DNA of 64,000 nt from Reticulitermes lucifugus (taxonomy: Eukaryota > Arthropoda > Insecta > Blattodea > Rhinotermitidae), in assembly GCA_026260175.1 (NCBI GenBank), contig JAKCWW010001904.1, positions 555 to 64,554 of the forward strand. The letters run 5' to 3'. How positions within the stretch are numbered: the stretch's first letter is position 1; every line of letters begins with the position of its first letter. The notes under the pieces were generated by a model that did no database searches, was not told the origin of the DNA, and saw nothing but the letters and a program-made list of their open reading frames with translations. This document shows, piece after piece, positions 12,443-25,084 of the stretch. The translations under genes were made by a program, and so were the position numbers.

Positions 12443-13140
12443 TTCATTCATTCATTCATTCATTCCTCCATTCATTTAGTAGTATGTCTTACGACATGTT
12501 CATAGCCTCTTCCAAAGCGAGTTCTCCTCAGAGTGCGATCTAGTGCTTTGTCTTTCAATTTCCAGTATCCTCTATTTTCCTTAAGGTCATCCAGTAGCTG
12601 CTTACGTCTTCTTACTCGTCTTCCAGTCACGTCATCCCTCTTCCTTTGCTTCAATAACATGTTTTAGACGCCAATTCCTACGCAAGATGTGACCAATCCA
12701 GTTGGACTTTCCTCTTTTTTACTGTATGTAGAATGCTTCTCTCCTCCTTGGCTCTACGTAATACTTCTTCTTTTCTCACACGATCGGGCCATCTGATCAT
12801 TTTCATACTTCTCCAGCACCACATTTCAAAACTTTCCAGGTATTTCTGGTCTACTTTTCGTAGTGTCCATTTCAGCACCATACAAAGCTATGCTCCAAAT
12901 GTAGCACTTTACTAGTTTATTCATTAAAATTAAGTCCAATTTGGTGGTAAAAAGAGTCTTCTTCTTGTTGAATGCTGCTTTTGCCATGATAATCATGGAT
13001 TTATAACTTCACGTGTAAATCTTGCATCATTTGTTATACTACCTAAATAGTTGTTTTTTTTATATCATAATCTGTACTTGTGACGGTTGCCTTGAGATTC
13101 TCATTACGTTAGTTTTTTCCACTTCATTTCCATTTCATAG
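12443..13140 (-). mobile_element. LINE-2: C-terminal reverse-transcriptase region and 3' tail
   Basis: The minus strand from about 13140 to 12480 encodes, in pieces, the C-terminal part of a non-LTR retrotransposon ORF2. In order it shows MRISRQPS, then YLGSITNDARFTRE, MAKAAFNKKKTLFTTKLDL, CYIWSIALYGAEM, SFEMWCWRSMKMIRWPDRVR, and a C-terminal GRRVRRRKQLLDDLKE... RYEHVVRHTTK-like tail. This is the usual order seen downstream of the RT catalytic palm in a LINE common in insects. A (GAAT)n microsatellite at 12443-12470 sits where the 3' tail should be. The frame is broken in at least two or three places and the RT core and endonuclease are absent, so it is a 5'-truncated relic. The clade is not assigned. 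Confidence 0.8.
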
Positions 13141-14885
13141 TATCCGTTCATACAAAACCGAATTTTAAATTCATCAATTAAGTTTCGTAAGATGAATACG
13201 AAATTTATTCAAAATTATTTTGGTTAAAGAGGGAGGTAATGTGGGTGAGGACAGACACGATGAATATCAGACGTATTTAAAATGTCAGAAATATCAATTT
13301 GTTCTTGGTATTACAACTCTCATAACGCTGATGAAGGAGTTTGCTTCGCTGACTTGCCCTTAAGACACTAGCATATAGAAGCGTAAAACTGAAATTTAAA
13401 CACAACAGTCTCTTGGGCGCGTATTTGCAGTGTCTGCTTATTTAATCTTTCTTGAAAAACAAACGAACTAAAAACTCAGGAAATAATCCTTTGTTTTTTA
13501 CTTTCTAAAGTATATTAGCGTTTCCCTCTTCTTCGTCTAATATTGGCGTACTTCTTTATGGTTTCGCTCTTCATATTTACAGTCATCTGTGCTTCAGACT
13601 TTTCATTTTTTTCTGTTTAGGGAACTTGTAAGGAGTCTTTACATTTTACGAGAAAAGAGCTAATATTCTTACTTGCTACCAACTCCCCAAAGAATGAGGG
13701 AGGGGAGTGGCAGTCATGCTGCTTAAAGTGCTCGACTTAATTAGAATGGTGGCGGAGAAAAACATTGCTCCTTCTCTGTGACGTTTAACAGCAAATACTG
13801 TAACGATCATAAGATCCTGAATTTTTAAATCTCCAAAATACCCCTCGTTACTTTATGTTTTACGTGCGAAACTTTTGTAATTTTTATAGTTAGAAGACAC
13901 TTTCGAACTTGGCTCCCAAGAACAAGAAACTTAGGGAAGTTTTCCAACTACATCTGGAAGCATAATTAAAACCACTGGAAATGTATCTTTTATTAATTTT
14001 ACTCTCGAAAATAGTTGCCATTTTTGTCCTACATTCTGTGCTTTGTGTTCTATATTCCTTGAAAAATTATTAATTACGATTATTCTATATTTTCTAAATT
14101 ACTGTATATAAGTAATAAATGTTTCATAAAAATAACTTAATACTTTGTTCAGTATCTGAATGCATAAACCCAGTGCACTGATCATACGGTTCAACTGTCT
14201 ATTTATTCATAACTTACTTAATGACTTTTATTAAGCATACATTTACGTAACTTGGATTACAATTAGAATAGAGCAGTCTCCCAACGTGTAAGCCTCGTAA
14301 TTTTTCCGGACATTGCCGAAAAATGGGCCGATAAGGAAGACGCCGAATAGATTGTGGTGGTGGAAGACAACTTTAAATTCCATACACGAAGTATAATGGA
14401 AAAATAATCTTAGAGATAACATTAAAGCCCATTATTAATTAATGCTCAAATAGCTGAATCACAGTTTATCTTTTTTATAGGCAGGGGGAGAGGGGGCGAA
14501 AAGTTTTATTCACGTCAAAAGAGCCTCATAAGAAAACAGTTTTGCAAATATTGCACTAGATGATGAGATATAAATTGACACGCATTACTGAGGAATCAGT
14601 CATGGCCAGTCTGTGGCTGTTATGCAAATATTCTTCTGAAGTAGGTGACATATATTAATTAGACCTCAGCCATCATAGACGGAGGAACCACGGTTGACCT
14701 TCTAACTGGATAAGTTGTAACTACATACGGTGGAAACGTTACTGCTACGCGGCACTGTTCCTTCTGTTTTCAAAAGGTACAGAAATATACATCATTCTGG
14801 ATTCGTGTAGACGATGTTATGTTGGTACTACTGATCTCATTTAATGAATAAAGGAATGAAGTTCTGCTTTAAGAATAACTAAAAA
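13141..14885. other. No gene identified
   Basis: Strongly AT-rich with frequent stops in all frames. No repeat shared with other parts of the window was recognised. Confidence 0.5.
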
Positions 14886-14888
14886 ATT

Positions 14889-15002
14889 GATATAACTAAC
14901 TCCTAACTAACTAACTCCATGGAGCAGTGTCCTTCTTGAGTAGCTAACAGGTCCTCAGCTAGTCAAGAAATTCCCCGCGTTTTATGGAACCCGAAGGTTC
15001 AT
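14889..15002 (-). mobile_element. LINE-1 3' end, short 5'-truncated copy
   Basis: The plus strand reads a (TAAC)n-type tail, then ctccatggagcagtgtcctt, cttgagtagctaacaggtcc and ccccgcgttttatggaaccc. On the minus strand this is the last about 30 codons of the LINE-1 ORF (…NFLTS..PVSYSRRTLLHGV…) plus a (GTTA)n 3' tail. It is closely related to the copies at 20084, 61011 and 63946, and only about 115 bp long. Confidence 0.8.
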
Positions 15003-17885
15003 TGATAATTGATATAGAAAAATAAGATAGCCACGTAATTCTCTTTCAGTTTGTATTAGAATAAAATAAATTACTTATGAATTGACACTACTGAGCCAAC
15101 GTATGCTACTATGTACATATAAGAGGCCTATAAGTACACAACTCTAAAATAATGTCCCGTTAATGTGGAAAACAGCTGATATATATATACACATAAATAA
15201 TAATATCGGTTTTCAGATTTAAACAGTGTAATATAAAGAGCCTGTTGCATTATTTCAATTTGCACGGCAGTCGTCTTTAGGTGAATGTGACGTTTGTGAA
15301 CCGCGAAATCTGAAATTAAACATTAAAGCCATACCCGAAGAACCTAATGATAAAAGCATATGTCTTCGCCTGGATGTTATACTATAGACAGATGCGGAAG
15401 AGACAGGGTAATATGCCGGTCCAGGAATTTCAAGTATCCATGTAGCTGCGATGTACTAGTCCAGCAACATTGCCTTCATCTCCAGTGTATACAATAGAAG
15501 AAGTACAGTGCAGCCACTCATCGACTTAAGCAGTAGTTACGGAATTGCGGTCAGTCGAATTTTGCGCAAGTCATAACTGTGTATGCATATAGTCAAGTAC
15601 GTGCGTGTATAATCGTAGGTTTACAATTAGTAGTTAAACTCCACATTCAACAGCCTGGAACGTGATTGGCACCGCCTGTGTTATCGCCCAGCAGTCTTCT
15701 TCCGCCACTATCGTCTCATTTCGTTTTCATTCCCTCGAAGAAAATTCGGCGCCTTTCAAAAACGCCATTTTTACTTCATTAAAAACTTTCATGATTCTGA
15801 AAAAGGGTAACTTGACATTGTCTAATTCGGGGAGTATCTGTATAGGGCTAATGGTACCATTACCCTCTGCGCATGCACCGGACATGAAAACCTCTGCAAG
15901 AAGTAGTCAGGTTCACGTTCCAGTCACTTTAATTCCGGGAAAGGAACATCATGTGTCAAATGGATAAGGCAGATGAGGACGAGAGTAAAGATGACGACGA
16001 GGGAATTTCTGCCTACGCAGCGAACTGAACCTCTGTCCTTCAGATTGTCATTTTCCTTACCAATCCATGCAGGCTTGTCAGATATATTTCTCCAAAGCAT
16101 CATACTGATTTACATATCAATCCTTTTCAACTGTGCTATTGATTGATGAGGTATATTACAGTATCCACTGAACAAGTAAGTGTTTGAGACAGGTGGTTAA
16201 GAATGGATGAAGCGCCACACCGATGTGGCCAAGTATGAAAGCGTGTTCACCGAAACAAAAGAACCGCGGTATGATTGATCACTACGCTTACACGATTACT
16301 GCAACAGTCTTTTGTCTATTTCCCATGCCGAAGTCTCCTACGCAGATCAATGGATCCTGGTCTGAATTTTCTCACCACGGGTCGAAAAAAATATATCAAT
16401 GTCTTATTGTTACACCCAGAGTTACAATTCAATTCATACGACTGATAATTTTGGAAAATAATGTATTCGTTTAGTTTACCTTGAGCTGTGTCATTATATC
16501 ACTACACTGAACAATTACACGGGAGTGTGCAATACTGCTGAAAATTTGAACTTAAGAAAGCATCAGCTTGAATGTAATCACAACATATTATATGTGAAAC
16601 ACATACATAAATTACAAATAGGCGGTTGAATAATGACCAATTCTTGAAAAGGTAACATTCACATATCTGGTGAACAAATTCACCCCGTTAATGAAGAGGC
16701 ATTGCCATGATCTAAACAATCCGTTACATAGCTATAGCCTGAGTAAGGTATAACCAGCAAATATCCTGTTCCTTTAAGGTTCATGTTAATAGTATCTTCC
16801 TATCTACGACTACGTCTTCGCAGTAATGTCTTCTCTTCAACTTTACCAGCTAAACGTTTGAACGCAATGCACATCTGCCTCGTGGTGCAACATTATGTTA
16901 CACATTATTTTTCATTTGATTATCCTAGTCATCCTTGAAGTGCAGAAGAATTTGGGCGTACAGTTTAACGTCAAACAAAATTTTCAAAATACAATTTTTT
17001 TTTTATTTCTGACTGAATCTCAACGCGTGAAACACAATCGACGTACTTTTACTTCGGAAAGGACTATACTTATTCTTCAGTTCCTCATTTTCTTTTCTGC
17101 CTCCTACAAGCCGAGATTCATCATCGTAAAACCTGCAACGCTGTTCTTATGGTTCGAAGATTCATGCATAATTAATGAGTAACTGAAGGCAACAGAATGG
17201 ATGATGGTAAGGAAGAAGGGAATACTGCCCCATACTGCTTGTGTTTCTGCTCGAGAATTGCTCATTTTTCACTCAGAGAGCACCTGATGCGAACCGCGAT
17301 TTCACCGCAACTTATTCATGCACCCTCTATCCCACCCACTCACAATCCCCTATAGACTTCACTAGTGTTCAGCCACAAACAAAAGCTCACCATACATTCA
17401 CTTGCATACAGCTGTTATATTTATCTCTGACTCAAATACTACACGAAAATTAAAGACAGAATTAATAATGTTTTCAACAATATACTCAAAATTGACGTGT
17501 ATTTGTTACAAACTCATGCGCATGAGGTAGTAATCATACATTTATATCATTACATAGCACAATATCTTGTGCTCAGCCATCGTAAGGGAGTTTTGAACAC
17601 AAAAGAGTTTTCCTACAACATAAGAATGCCTAAGTTACTTAAAACCGAAGAACAAAACACTTTTTACGCAAAGTGTTTCAGTGCCATAACCAAGAAGGGA
17701 AACTCAATAAATCGTTTATGGTAGCCAGGAAAACATGAAATCTTGGAATTGGAATGCTTGTAGGCCTTCAAATTAGAGTGGTTTGTTTTGACGTTATTGA
17801 AGACGCTGTTGCATAGAGTGTATAATAATGGGGAAACATTCAAGGAATTGTGAGAAATTGGCAGTGTGGTCTATTGCAACGACTT

Positions 17886-17960
17886 ATCCCGGAATCCATC
17901 TGGGGTAAATGAGGAAAACTACGAAATGTCTTAGTCGGGATAGCAGGTAAGGGAACCTAT
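17886..17960 (+). repeat. Possible dispersed repeat fragment
   Basis: 'ggggtaaatgaggaaaacta' followed by 'gtcgggatagcaggtaaggg' resembles the body of blattodean repeats that read 'gaaaaccacggaaaacc...'. There is only one weak copy in this window, so this is a suggestion. Confidence 0.2.
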
Positions 17961-19491
17961 AGTCAAGCCGTGTACCACATGAATACAATTCTAGTGTTTT
18001 TACTCCTACATCGAGCTGCTCATACTTGCATACGTATTTAGTCATAGGTCTGTTTATTTGTCGGAGTGTCACACCCGTATGTCGGATTATTAGACAGAAA
18101 CTTTGTTGATAGAAACTGGCAGAAACATACCTGTTGTTGAGCAGACAAACCGCAAGTCTGTCCTTTAGTGCTTTGGAATTAGAACCATCAACTGAGTGAC
18201 AGTAAATTTGTGTTGTTACTCCTGGTTTGTTGCTTGATACTAGACAATGCAAAAGCACAATCCAAACACGAATAGTGGCAAATTTTACGACTACAATTTC
18301 ATACATAGTAGCACATGTATTTGACATGAAAAGGTCTTTGAGGAAATGTACGCTTTGCACTTCATAGTAGCTTGCGGGTCTATGTTACATTCTGTGACGC
18401 ATATAAAGTAAGCTGATGCCAGAAAATGTACGGCTGTTTCAGGCCTACATAAATTATCGAAGTTGCTCAAGGGAGGAGCTGTTACCCACGGTAAAAATAC
18501 ATAAAGTAGACTTCTCAGCTGGTTTACCGGCAAACGGCTTCAGAACCATTTCAAGTCCCTTGAGTTACGTATACCTTTCTGTAATGTGCGGATTTATATT
18601 TGTTCTCACCATATTGCTCTATGCTGTAGTAAATGCAAAACTGAAAATAAATGAAGCGCTAAGCACGCGAATATGTTTTATCTCAAGTGCCGTACAGCGA
18701 TGCAGTTTTCTTTCGCACTCATTTTTAAAATAAATCCTATAGAAAAACAAATATACGTAATTAATTTGCTGGGCCGCATATGAAGTTGAAAAGCAAAATC
18801 AACCAACATTTTGGCACTTTACGACACCCAAAGGAAGTTCTCATCAGTTTAACTCAAAATTAATTTCTTCATATATGTCAGATGCGTAATTTTATATTTG
18901 GTAATTCGTGGAGATCGCTTCTAAATTTATTATAAATCTAACACGGAAAGAAATTTTGTATTTCAAGGAAGTGAATTATTACCTGTGTACTTGACTTCAC
19001 ATCCACCCAGTACGTATTATAACATTTGTATAATTATAGAACTTCAGTGCGTAAGAAAGATGCTAGCACCAACTCGAAACAATGCCTACGCACTGGTCAC
19101 CGAGACTTTAATTTTGAGATTTCGCTTAAACTAGAAACTAACTGAAAAGGGCTTCGATTGATGGAAGATTGAAAACTTTGTACAGAAGTTGAGAAGACAG
19201 TTGTTTTTATGCATTTAGGGACAGAAATCCTTTCAAACTGGTGTAAATGTAAGGAAAGCCTTGAAGCCCTTTAACTCTATAGGAGGAAAGCCCAATCATC
19301 AGTCAAATCATCCCTCCAACACACGTCACAACAGAAATTCAGTGTGATCGTTGCAACGACATATGTATGGCCTAAACTTCCAAAAGTCGATTTTTATTTA
19401 ACAGTAATTATATGCAGTTATATCAAGATACAGAATACTCTATTCCTGTATATAATCTCATAAATAACTTGATGATGTGGTAGCATTAGTG

Positions 19492-19535
19492 ACGTTTCGG
19501 AGGAACATGTTCCTCCTCCTTTACAGTCAGAGAAC
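19492..19535 (-). repeat. Palindromic repeat end with CCTCCGAAACGTC
   Basis: The perfect 18-bp palindrome ggaggaacatgttcctcc is followed on the minus strand by GAAACGTC. This is the same combination of hairpin and GAAACGTC seen in the F-repeat arms at 29155 and 32627. The rest of the element is not recognisable. Confidence 0.45.
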
Positions 19536-20083
19536 TGGGTAAATCAGGTTGCTGAAATACCAAATTGTTTATACGGGCCTACAAACAAATCAGAAGCCTG
19601 GAATAAACACTTTCAATCACAGGTATCAAAACTACTTAAGGTTTAAAATTAATGCGTGACCCTTCGATAACACGAAATGTCACAGCTACGTTCGCATTAT
19701 TTTGAACACTCACAATCCACAACATGATAAGAGGAAGTGTGGAACGTATGAATGTTGCAATATATAGAGGTCACATTGTGATATCTTGATAAGTGAAGGC
19801 GGGTAACTCAAACTGAAACAAACCGAGACGCGGTGCAGTGTGAACAGTCGGTACAATCGTCAGCAGCAGACACTTAAATAGCACCGTGCGTTTTGAACAC
19901 GCATTCCTTCTGGGATGTGACACTGTGTCTTTGAACGAACGTGGGAACTGTTTACTTAAAGATATCGCGTCACGTTCTAGAAGACTTGGATTTTAAACAT
20001 TGCTGTAAGAAGCTGAAGTCTCGCATTGTGTTCTCTTTTCATGCAACAATATCCCTTAGTTTGTCTAGAGAAATAAAAATGAT

Positions 20084-20569
20084 ATAACTAACTCCATGGA
20101 GCAGAGTCCTTCTTGAGAAGCTAACAGGTCCTCAGATAGTCAAATTCCTCGCATTTTATGGAAACCGAAAGTTCAGTTCCGCATTCACAAGAGCCCGCCA
20201 CCTGTCCCTATCCTGAGCCACATCAATCCAGTCCATGCCCCCCCAATCCCACTTCTTGAAGATCCATTTTAATATTATCCTCCCATCTAGGCCTGGGCTT
20301 TCCAAGTTGTCTCCTTCCCTCAGGTCTCCCCACCAAAATCCTGTATGCATCTCTCCCCTCACCCACACGTGCTACATGCCCCGCCCACCTCATTCTTCTT
20401 GATTTGATNNNNNNNNNNNNNNNNNNNNNNNNNNNNNNNNNNNNNNNNNNNNNNNNNNTTAATTTCCTCGTTATGTAGTCTTCTCCACTCCCCTGTTACC
20501 TCGTCCCTCTTAGGCCCAAATTCTCACCCTATTCTCGAACACCCTCAGCCTATGTTCCTCCCTCAGGAA
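20084..20569 (-). mobile_element. LINE-1 C-terminal region and 3' end, with assembly gap
   Basis: This is the best LINE-1 copy in the window. The minus strand encodes the C-terminus of a non-LTR retrotransposon [22 protein letters not shown], then [20 protein letters not shown] (20156-20368), followed by a further about 30 codons and an (AGTT)n-like tail. Beyond the gap (20459-20569) the minus strand continues with sequence translating to EEHRLRVFE.R.GENLG-like residues, which lies upstream of the same C-terminus in relatives. The RT core is missing. The gap 20409-20458 falls within the element. Confidence 0.85.
20409..20458. other. Assembly gap (50 N)
   Basis: Exactly 50 N, a length often used as a placeholder for a gap of unknown size. 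It lies inside a LINE-1 copy, a likely cause of assembly failure. Confidence 0.99.
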
Positions 20570-20940
20570 AAATTGGTATAGGAAAAGTAAACACATAGGC
20601 CGTTGTGGATGTTTGCTACGACTGTCTATAGCAATAAAAGCAAAATTCTCGCCCATTGAATCACGCCTGATCGGTACAATTATATGTATTCCAATCTAAT
20701 TAAGATACAAGTAGTCTTCAAAATCGTCGACGCTCTGTTAGAAATGTAACTGCGATTGTTCAATACATTCATTTTTTTAAGCAAAATCGAACGCCTGCGC
20801 TTAAATTTCTATTCAATTTGTCGGACCAGTTCTGTGAATGGCAAGGTCCAAGAATTTAAATACCTTCCACTCTTTTAAAACTGAATTACCACCCAACCAA
20901 CCAAAGAGTTAACTAAGGGTGGAGGCTTTAGCTGCGCTGA

Positions 20941-21235
20941 AGCCTACGCCTCTTTCTCGGTGAAACCTCTCGTGCGTACGAAATGCATGGCTGAAAGTGA
21001 ACACTGCGCCTCATAAATGCTAGCACGAAGTGAGCTAACGCTAAGGGGTTTAGCAACGTGACTGAATAACTTGACATGTTCATAAGGACTGCTGATGCTG
21101 GCGAGAGAAGGTTCCATGTGGCCGTTAGCTGTTTGGGTGGACCACTCTAGTTTGGGGGATGTCTGGGGACTAACGCAGTGAAGCTGTGATAGCACTGGCT
21201 GATGGCCAATGCAATTGTGGGGACATCATCTCGGC
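20941..21235 (-). other. Unidentified open reading segment (about 95 codons)
   Basis: The minus strand is open from just after a TGA near 21235 down to a stop near 20941-20943. It gives about 95 residues (…CIGHQPVLSQLHCVSPQTSP… YEHVKLFSHVAKPLSVSSL… TRGFTEKEA). The first in-frame ATG is well inside it, so this is not obviously a whole gene. Base composition is less AT-rich than the flanks. It could be part of an unrecognised transposable element or an exon. I see no splice or domain evidence to decide. Confidence 0.25.
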
Positions 21236-21259
21236 TGACGGCATCTGTGATGCGGGAGA

Positions 21260-21960
21260 TCAATGTCCCGTCTTTAATTATACCCTGAAATTTGGTTTAC
21301 AACTGAGAAAAGTCACAGAAAATCTCAGGATAGCTGATTAATGTGTTAACGCACTAATCGTTGCCAACATGGCCGCCTTGTAACCGGTGGCTTTAACTGC
21401 CCCCGTTTGGTTTTAACAGCTGTAGTGAACCATATTCAGTGACCACTAGAATTTATGGTGTTCTTCCTTGCACTCAATACATAGGTCCACAATGGGGACA
21501 GTGTGTCGTCTGCCTGTCTGTCTTTCTGTCTGTCTATAGCTTCCGTATCTCGCTTGTCAGAAAAATTTGGGAGCAATAAAAACACGGGATGGTAATCTAC
21601 AATTTTCGATCGTATATCGTGCTGGATATTTTATTGTGTAGGGGTAAAATAGCATTGGCAAATTCAATTATTATGTTGTTATTTAAACAGTACACATGAT
21701 GTAGACATACTTTGTATAGAACTTGAACAATGGTAAAACACTTCGTCCTTTACTTTTAATATTTACTGCTTAAACGAAATACATAAACAGTTGGCACTAA
21801 CTTTCATTTACATATAGTCCATCTCTAAAAAATTAATCAATTTTATTAAGGTCTGGTGTAAAACATAGTTGTATTTCTGTCCGTTTCATATAAGTCGCAA
21901 TCACTTTATTTCAGTGGTAACTCTCTACAAGGCTATGTCAATATATTCATGTGCTCAATT
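21260..21960. other. No gene identified
   Basis: A short (CTGT)n-like run at about 21505-21535 is the only evident structure. Confidence 0.5.
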
Positions 21961-21962
21961 CA

Positions 21963-22247
21963 GCACCATGCCATGGAAATGTATGGGTGAGCGGAGGTAG
22001 GCCTACATTTCCATGAATTGTTATACTTGGGCACTAGACCAAAGTGTCCAGCGTCAACTTCAGCCGCATTACCACAGGTGCAATTCTTCTGTACCAATTG
22101 AATAGGAGGCTAGCTGCGCTCCAGAGCTTCTCTTTACGTTTCGGGGACGAGAAACACTTCTAGCTCCTGCCAGCAATCGAAAAGTATTCCGCGGTTTTAA
22201 GCCTATATTCTGGTCACGGTACCAACTGAGCTCTCTCGAATGCGTCA
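21963..22247 (-). mobile_element. SINE-D copy, diverged
   Basis: The body 'accaattgaataggaggcta' and the upstream 'gggcactagacc' align with the SINE-D copy at 63667 (tcaattgaataagaggctca, gcactagatgg). The right end 'ggtaccaactgagct' is, on the minus strand, an A-box-like AGCTCAGTTGGTACC. The length of about 285 bp fits the family. Confidence 0.6.
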
Positions 22248-22681
22248 CTGTTTATAGATAAATTCATAATAAATTAATTTGCTGTAAGGTAACGTTTCAT
22301 GGTGTTGCACATTTGTGTAAAAGTATACCTCCTTGCTGGCTAGTTGTGTTACCACTGACATCCACCACCTTGGGAACTAAACGTATGAGTTTAGTGGCAT
22401 GACTATAAACTCAGGCAACAATATTGAACTAAAATTAGTGTCTGGATTTATGTTTTGACTTGCGTGCAGCTTTCTTCTGTTTCCTAATATTATTTATGGA
22501 ATGTGTCATGAAATAATTCAAGGGTTTGTAACGCAGAGATGTTCTGTCTTGAGTGGTGTTTCAGACTTACAGACACGCTACCTCGAACATTATGAATGCA
22601 GCCTCCTACTGTTCATCATTAATTCATGATACGACAAAGTGCAAACTCGCCTACCATGCTGCATATGAAATACCAAATTTA

Positions 22682-22737
22682 TGAATGACATTATAACCGA
22701 AATACCGGTACGAGTATTTCTGTTATAATGTCATTCA
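22682..22737. repeat. Hairpin with 24-bp arms
   Basis: Left arm TGAATGACATTATAACCGAA continues with ATAC (22682-22705). The right arm (22714-22737) is its reverse complement with a single mismatch, around the 8-base loop CGGTACGA. It may be the remains of a small foldback transposon, or a cruciform-forming site. Confidence 0.75.
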
Positions 22738-22739
22738 AC

Positions 22740-23144
22740 AACTGAATATGCTGATATATACCAGACACATACCATTATTTAATTTGGGGTAAAACTTAGT
22801 TTGAATCTGCGATAACAGAGTGGTTGACATGGATCAGAGACTAAATTTAGTTCAATACTATTTTCTGTATTTCTGCTGAAACCACTAAAGTCGACAGTTA
22901 CCTTCAGCACACAAGTCAACTGCATCACTTACGTATAACATCGTCATACTTTATCTTAGAGCAAACATATATTTCCGTATTCGTCTTTCCAGTCACCGAT
23001 CAATTAAAATTCTTGCTTTCGTTATCGGTGTGCGTGTACGTGCGTGTGTTTAACGACGTTCTCAACTGCTGAGATTATAGAGCTCGTCCTTTGTAACATT
23101 AACAAAAATTTATAAACATCGTCCATGCCCGACCTCATTTAAAT
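22740..23144. other. No gene identified
   Basis: Nothing recognised beyond a short GTGTGCGTGTACGTGCGTGT stretch near 23027-23050. Confidence 0.5.
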
Positions 23145-23192
23145 TAACTACCCTTTTAATTCGTTTGGCCAATCTACTTTGCGTAATATCCC
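23145..23192 (+). repeat. F-repeat fragment
   Basis: 'gtaatatcccagaaga' and the opposite-strand peptide LFWDITQSRL match the F-repeat arm, whose other copies translate to FWDVMPC-like peptides. It lies at the 3' edge of the transposase relic that follows. Confidence 0.35.
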
Positions 23193-23269
23193 AGAAGAGC
23201 GAAGATCTCAAATTCATCGCGGCGAAAGCCCAAAGTATCACAATGCTAATTTTTAATTGGTGTGACACG

Positions 23270-23990
23270 TGGTAAACAGAAAAGACCATTTCACATTCTT
23301 CATACAATAACGAGAATATTTACATATCACAATAGAAGATTCAAGAGAATACAAGATAATTGGCAATCCTCTGCTGTTCTTAGTGGAATAAAGTACTGTG
23401 CATTGAGTCCATCCTATGCAAATTTCACACCACAACGTGTAAATGTCGCTGGTGGGAGTGATCAGGATTTTCTTCTGCCCCTTGAAATAACTTGTAAGCT
23501 ATAAAATGAGCCTCATCTGACATGATTAGTCTCTCACTAAGCCTGTCACCTTCCATGAACTTCTGCAGTAGTAAGTTACAACATTCCATCCTCCTTCGTT
23601 TATCATCCTCACTAAGTTTTCCCAGAAACTTGACTTTTGTAGGGTAACATTTAAATATTGATTCACTCTCATAGACCCGGCAACGACACAACAATTTCAG
23701 ATTCTCAATATACTTTGAAACTCGAACAGTCTACGTAGTACAGACCCTTCACGACATCCTTCCGACACGAGAACTACGTCTGAGAAGATCCCCACATCTG
23801 TCAGTACGAGTCTGTGTCTGTCTACAGGTTTCACAAAGTACAGACACTTGTGAGATTTTTGTCCCATCTTTGCTGGCAATTTTCGGTTTCCGCGTCTCTA
23901 CGCTGAATAACCATAAATCGCAATTCAGTATCCTCGGAAGCATTGCTGTTTGTATACCCATAGTCAGCAATGTTAGTAGTTTTCTTTTCA
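23270..23990 (-). mobile_element. Tc1/mariner-type transposase relic
   Basis: The minus strand carries pieces of a DDE transposase of the IS630-Tc1-mariner superfamily. From 5' to 3' these are an HTH-like stretch (RCGDLLRRSSRVGRMS, about 23750-23990), KVKFLGKLSEDDKRRRMECC, RLIMSDEAHFIAYK with the catalytic D in SDEAHF (about 23500-23640), AEENPDHSHQRHLHVV, and a degraded VWC-containing continuation to about 23270. The order and spacing match insect transposases that read MSDEAHFHLSGFVN...NFRYWAEENP. A segment following SDEAHF appears deleted. At least three frame breaks are needed to read through it, no terminal inverted repeats were located and the third acidic residue was not seen, so the element is inactive. 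Confidence 0.75.
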
Positions 23991-23999
23991 AGTGACAAG

Positions 24000-24550
24000 T
24001 ACTGACCTAAAATCTTTTACAACTTGATAGAAGGACATTAGATGAGTCAAAGTTGGTTCAACATGCTTTTGAAGAAGACCATAAAATTGGTTGGGCACAA
24101 ACTGGGATTTGGCAATTTGAATCCGATCCTATGCATACAGAGGTACAAGGAAACTGCTCATACATTATGTTCTGATAATACCATAAGGCAATATATTTCG
24201 GAAATATCCCTGACTCGGTTTCCGTTGATAGGTATGAAATGTATGAAATGTGTTAGGGTTCCAGCAATTGTTAGTGTTGATGGTGCTTTTTTTTTGCCCA
24301 CGGAAGGTGTTGGTTTCTACGGTTTTATATATCTACTATACTGGAGTTTTGTCGTAATGCTATAATTTTGTAAATAGTGACCTTTGGTTCTAATTATAAT
24401 TCTTATTTCTGACAATTATTGTACATATTATTAGGTTTGGTCACGTTGAATTTACAAATTTTTAAAAATATTCTCGAGTTAATTCGCATGAATGTTTTCT
24501 GATTATATATGTGTTTATGGATGGCAGTTGGGTTTGTCGTTAGTTTTCAG
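24000..24550. other. No gene identified
   Basis: One 107-codon plus-strand frame (24042-24365) has no recognisable feature. The sequence may belong to the unidentified repeat that ends at 24553-24690. Confidence 0.4.
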
Positions 24551-24552
24551 TC

Positions 24553-24690
24553 GCCTGAAGAAGGTAACAGTTTCCGAAACGTTGTGTGGTGTTGCGTTGT
24601 CACAATGGCAAAGGTCCAAATACGTATTCGGCTACACCATTTTCAGAAATGTGTATGATTCAATTACGGATACTTCTGTTGTGTAACGGT
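24553..24690 (+). repeat. Repeat end with CCTGAAGAAGG - hairpin - TTTCCGAAACG
   Basis: The core CCTGAAGAAGGTAACAG / TTTCCGAAACGTT has a short GGTAA/TTTCC pairing and is followed by 'gttgcgttgtcacaatggca'. It resembles the end of an insect repeat, and the core is shared with several other repeats in this window. The boundaries are uncertain. Confidence 0.4.
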
Positions 24691-24699
24691 AGTTACTAC

Positions 24700-25084
24700 G
24701 ATGTATTTTGACGTGCCCCTACACTTAAATTTATTCAGACTGTAAAATCTGTTGAAGTAACTTTGAGTTCAAATGATTCGGCTGGACTTCAGAAATACCA
24801 AAGCTCCAGGATAATTAGTGTTACAATATGTCTGCACTTGCACATCTTACTACATCTTAAAATTGTGTTGTGTACTATGACACAACAAAAACCCCAAAAT
24901 TATTATATTTCAGAACAATACTCCAATTCAAATTGAATTAAACGCGTTCCATCTTCCTCTCCTCTTACAAATACATTTGTGGCAGCACTACTGCCTTCCG
25001 TTTGCAACTAGGCACGCTGTCAGTCTACGAATATGAAAACTGTGAAGGAAAGTCTTACTTCGAAATGTTCTACACGGAAGCGAT
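24700..25084. other. No gene identified
   Basis: Nothing recognised. Confidence 0.5.

Larger units (their letters stand above)
15003..20083. other. Long stretch with no gene identified
   Basis: About 5 kb with only short frames, except two of 101 and 105 codons on the plus strand (15662-15967, 18416-18733) and one of 158 codons on the minus strand (17884-18360). None shows a domain, signal peptide or motif that I recognise. A weak repeat-like segment near 17886-17960 and a palindromic repeat end near 19492-19535 are listed separately. Confidence 0.5.

Noticed and set aside
17884-18360. 158-codon minus-strand open frame
   Set aside because: Long for this window, but with no domain, no plausible composition for a secreted or membrane protein and no splice context. 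One such frame in 64 kb of six-frame sequence is unsurprising.
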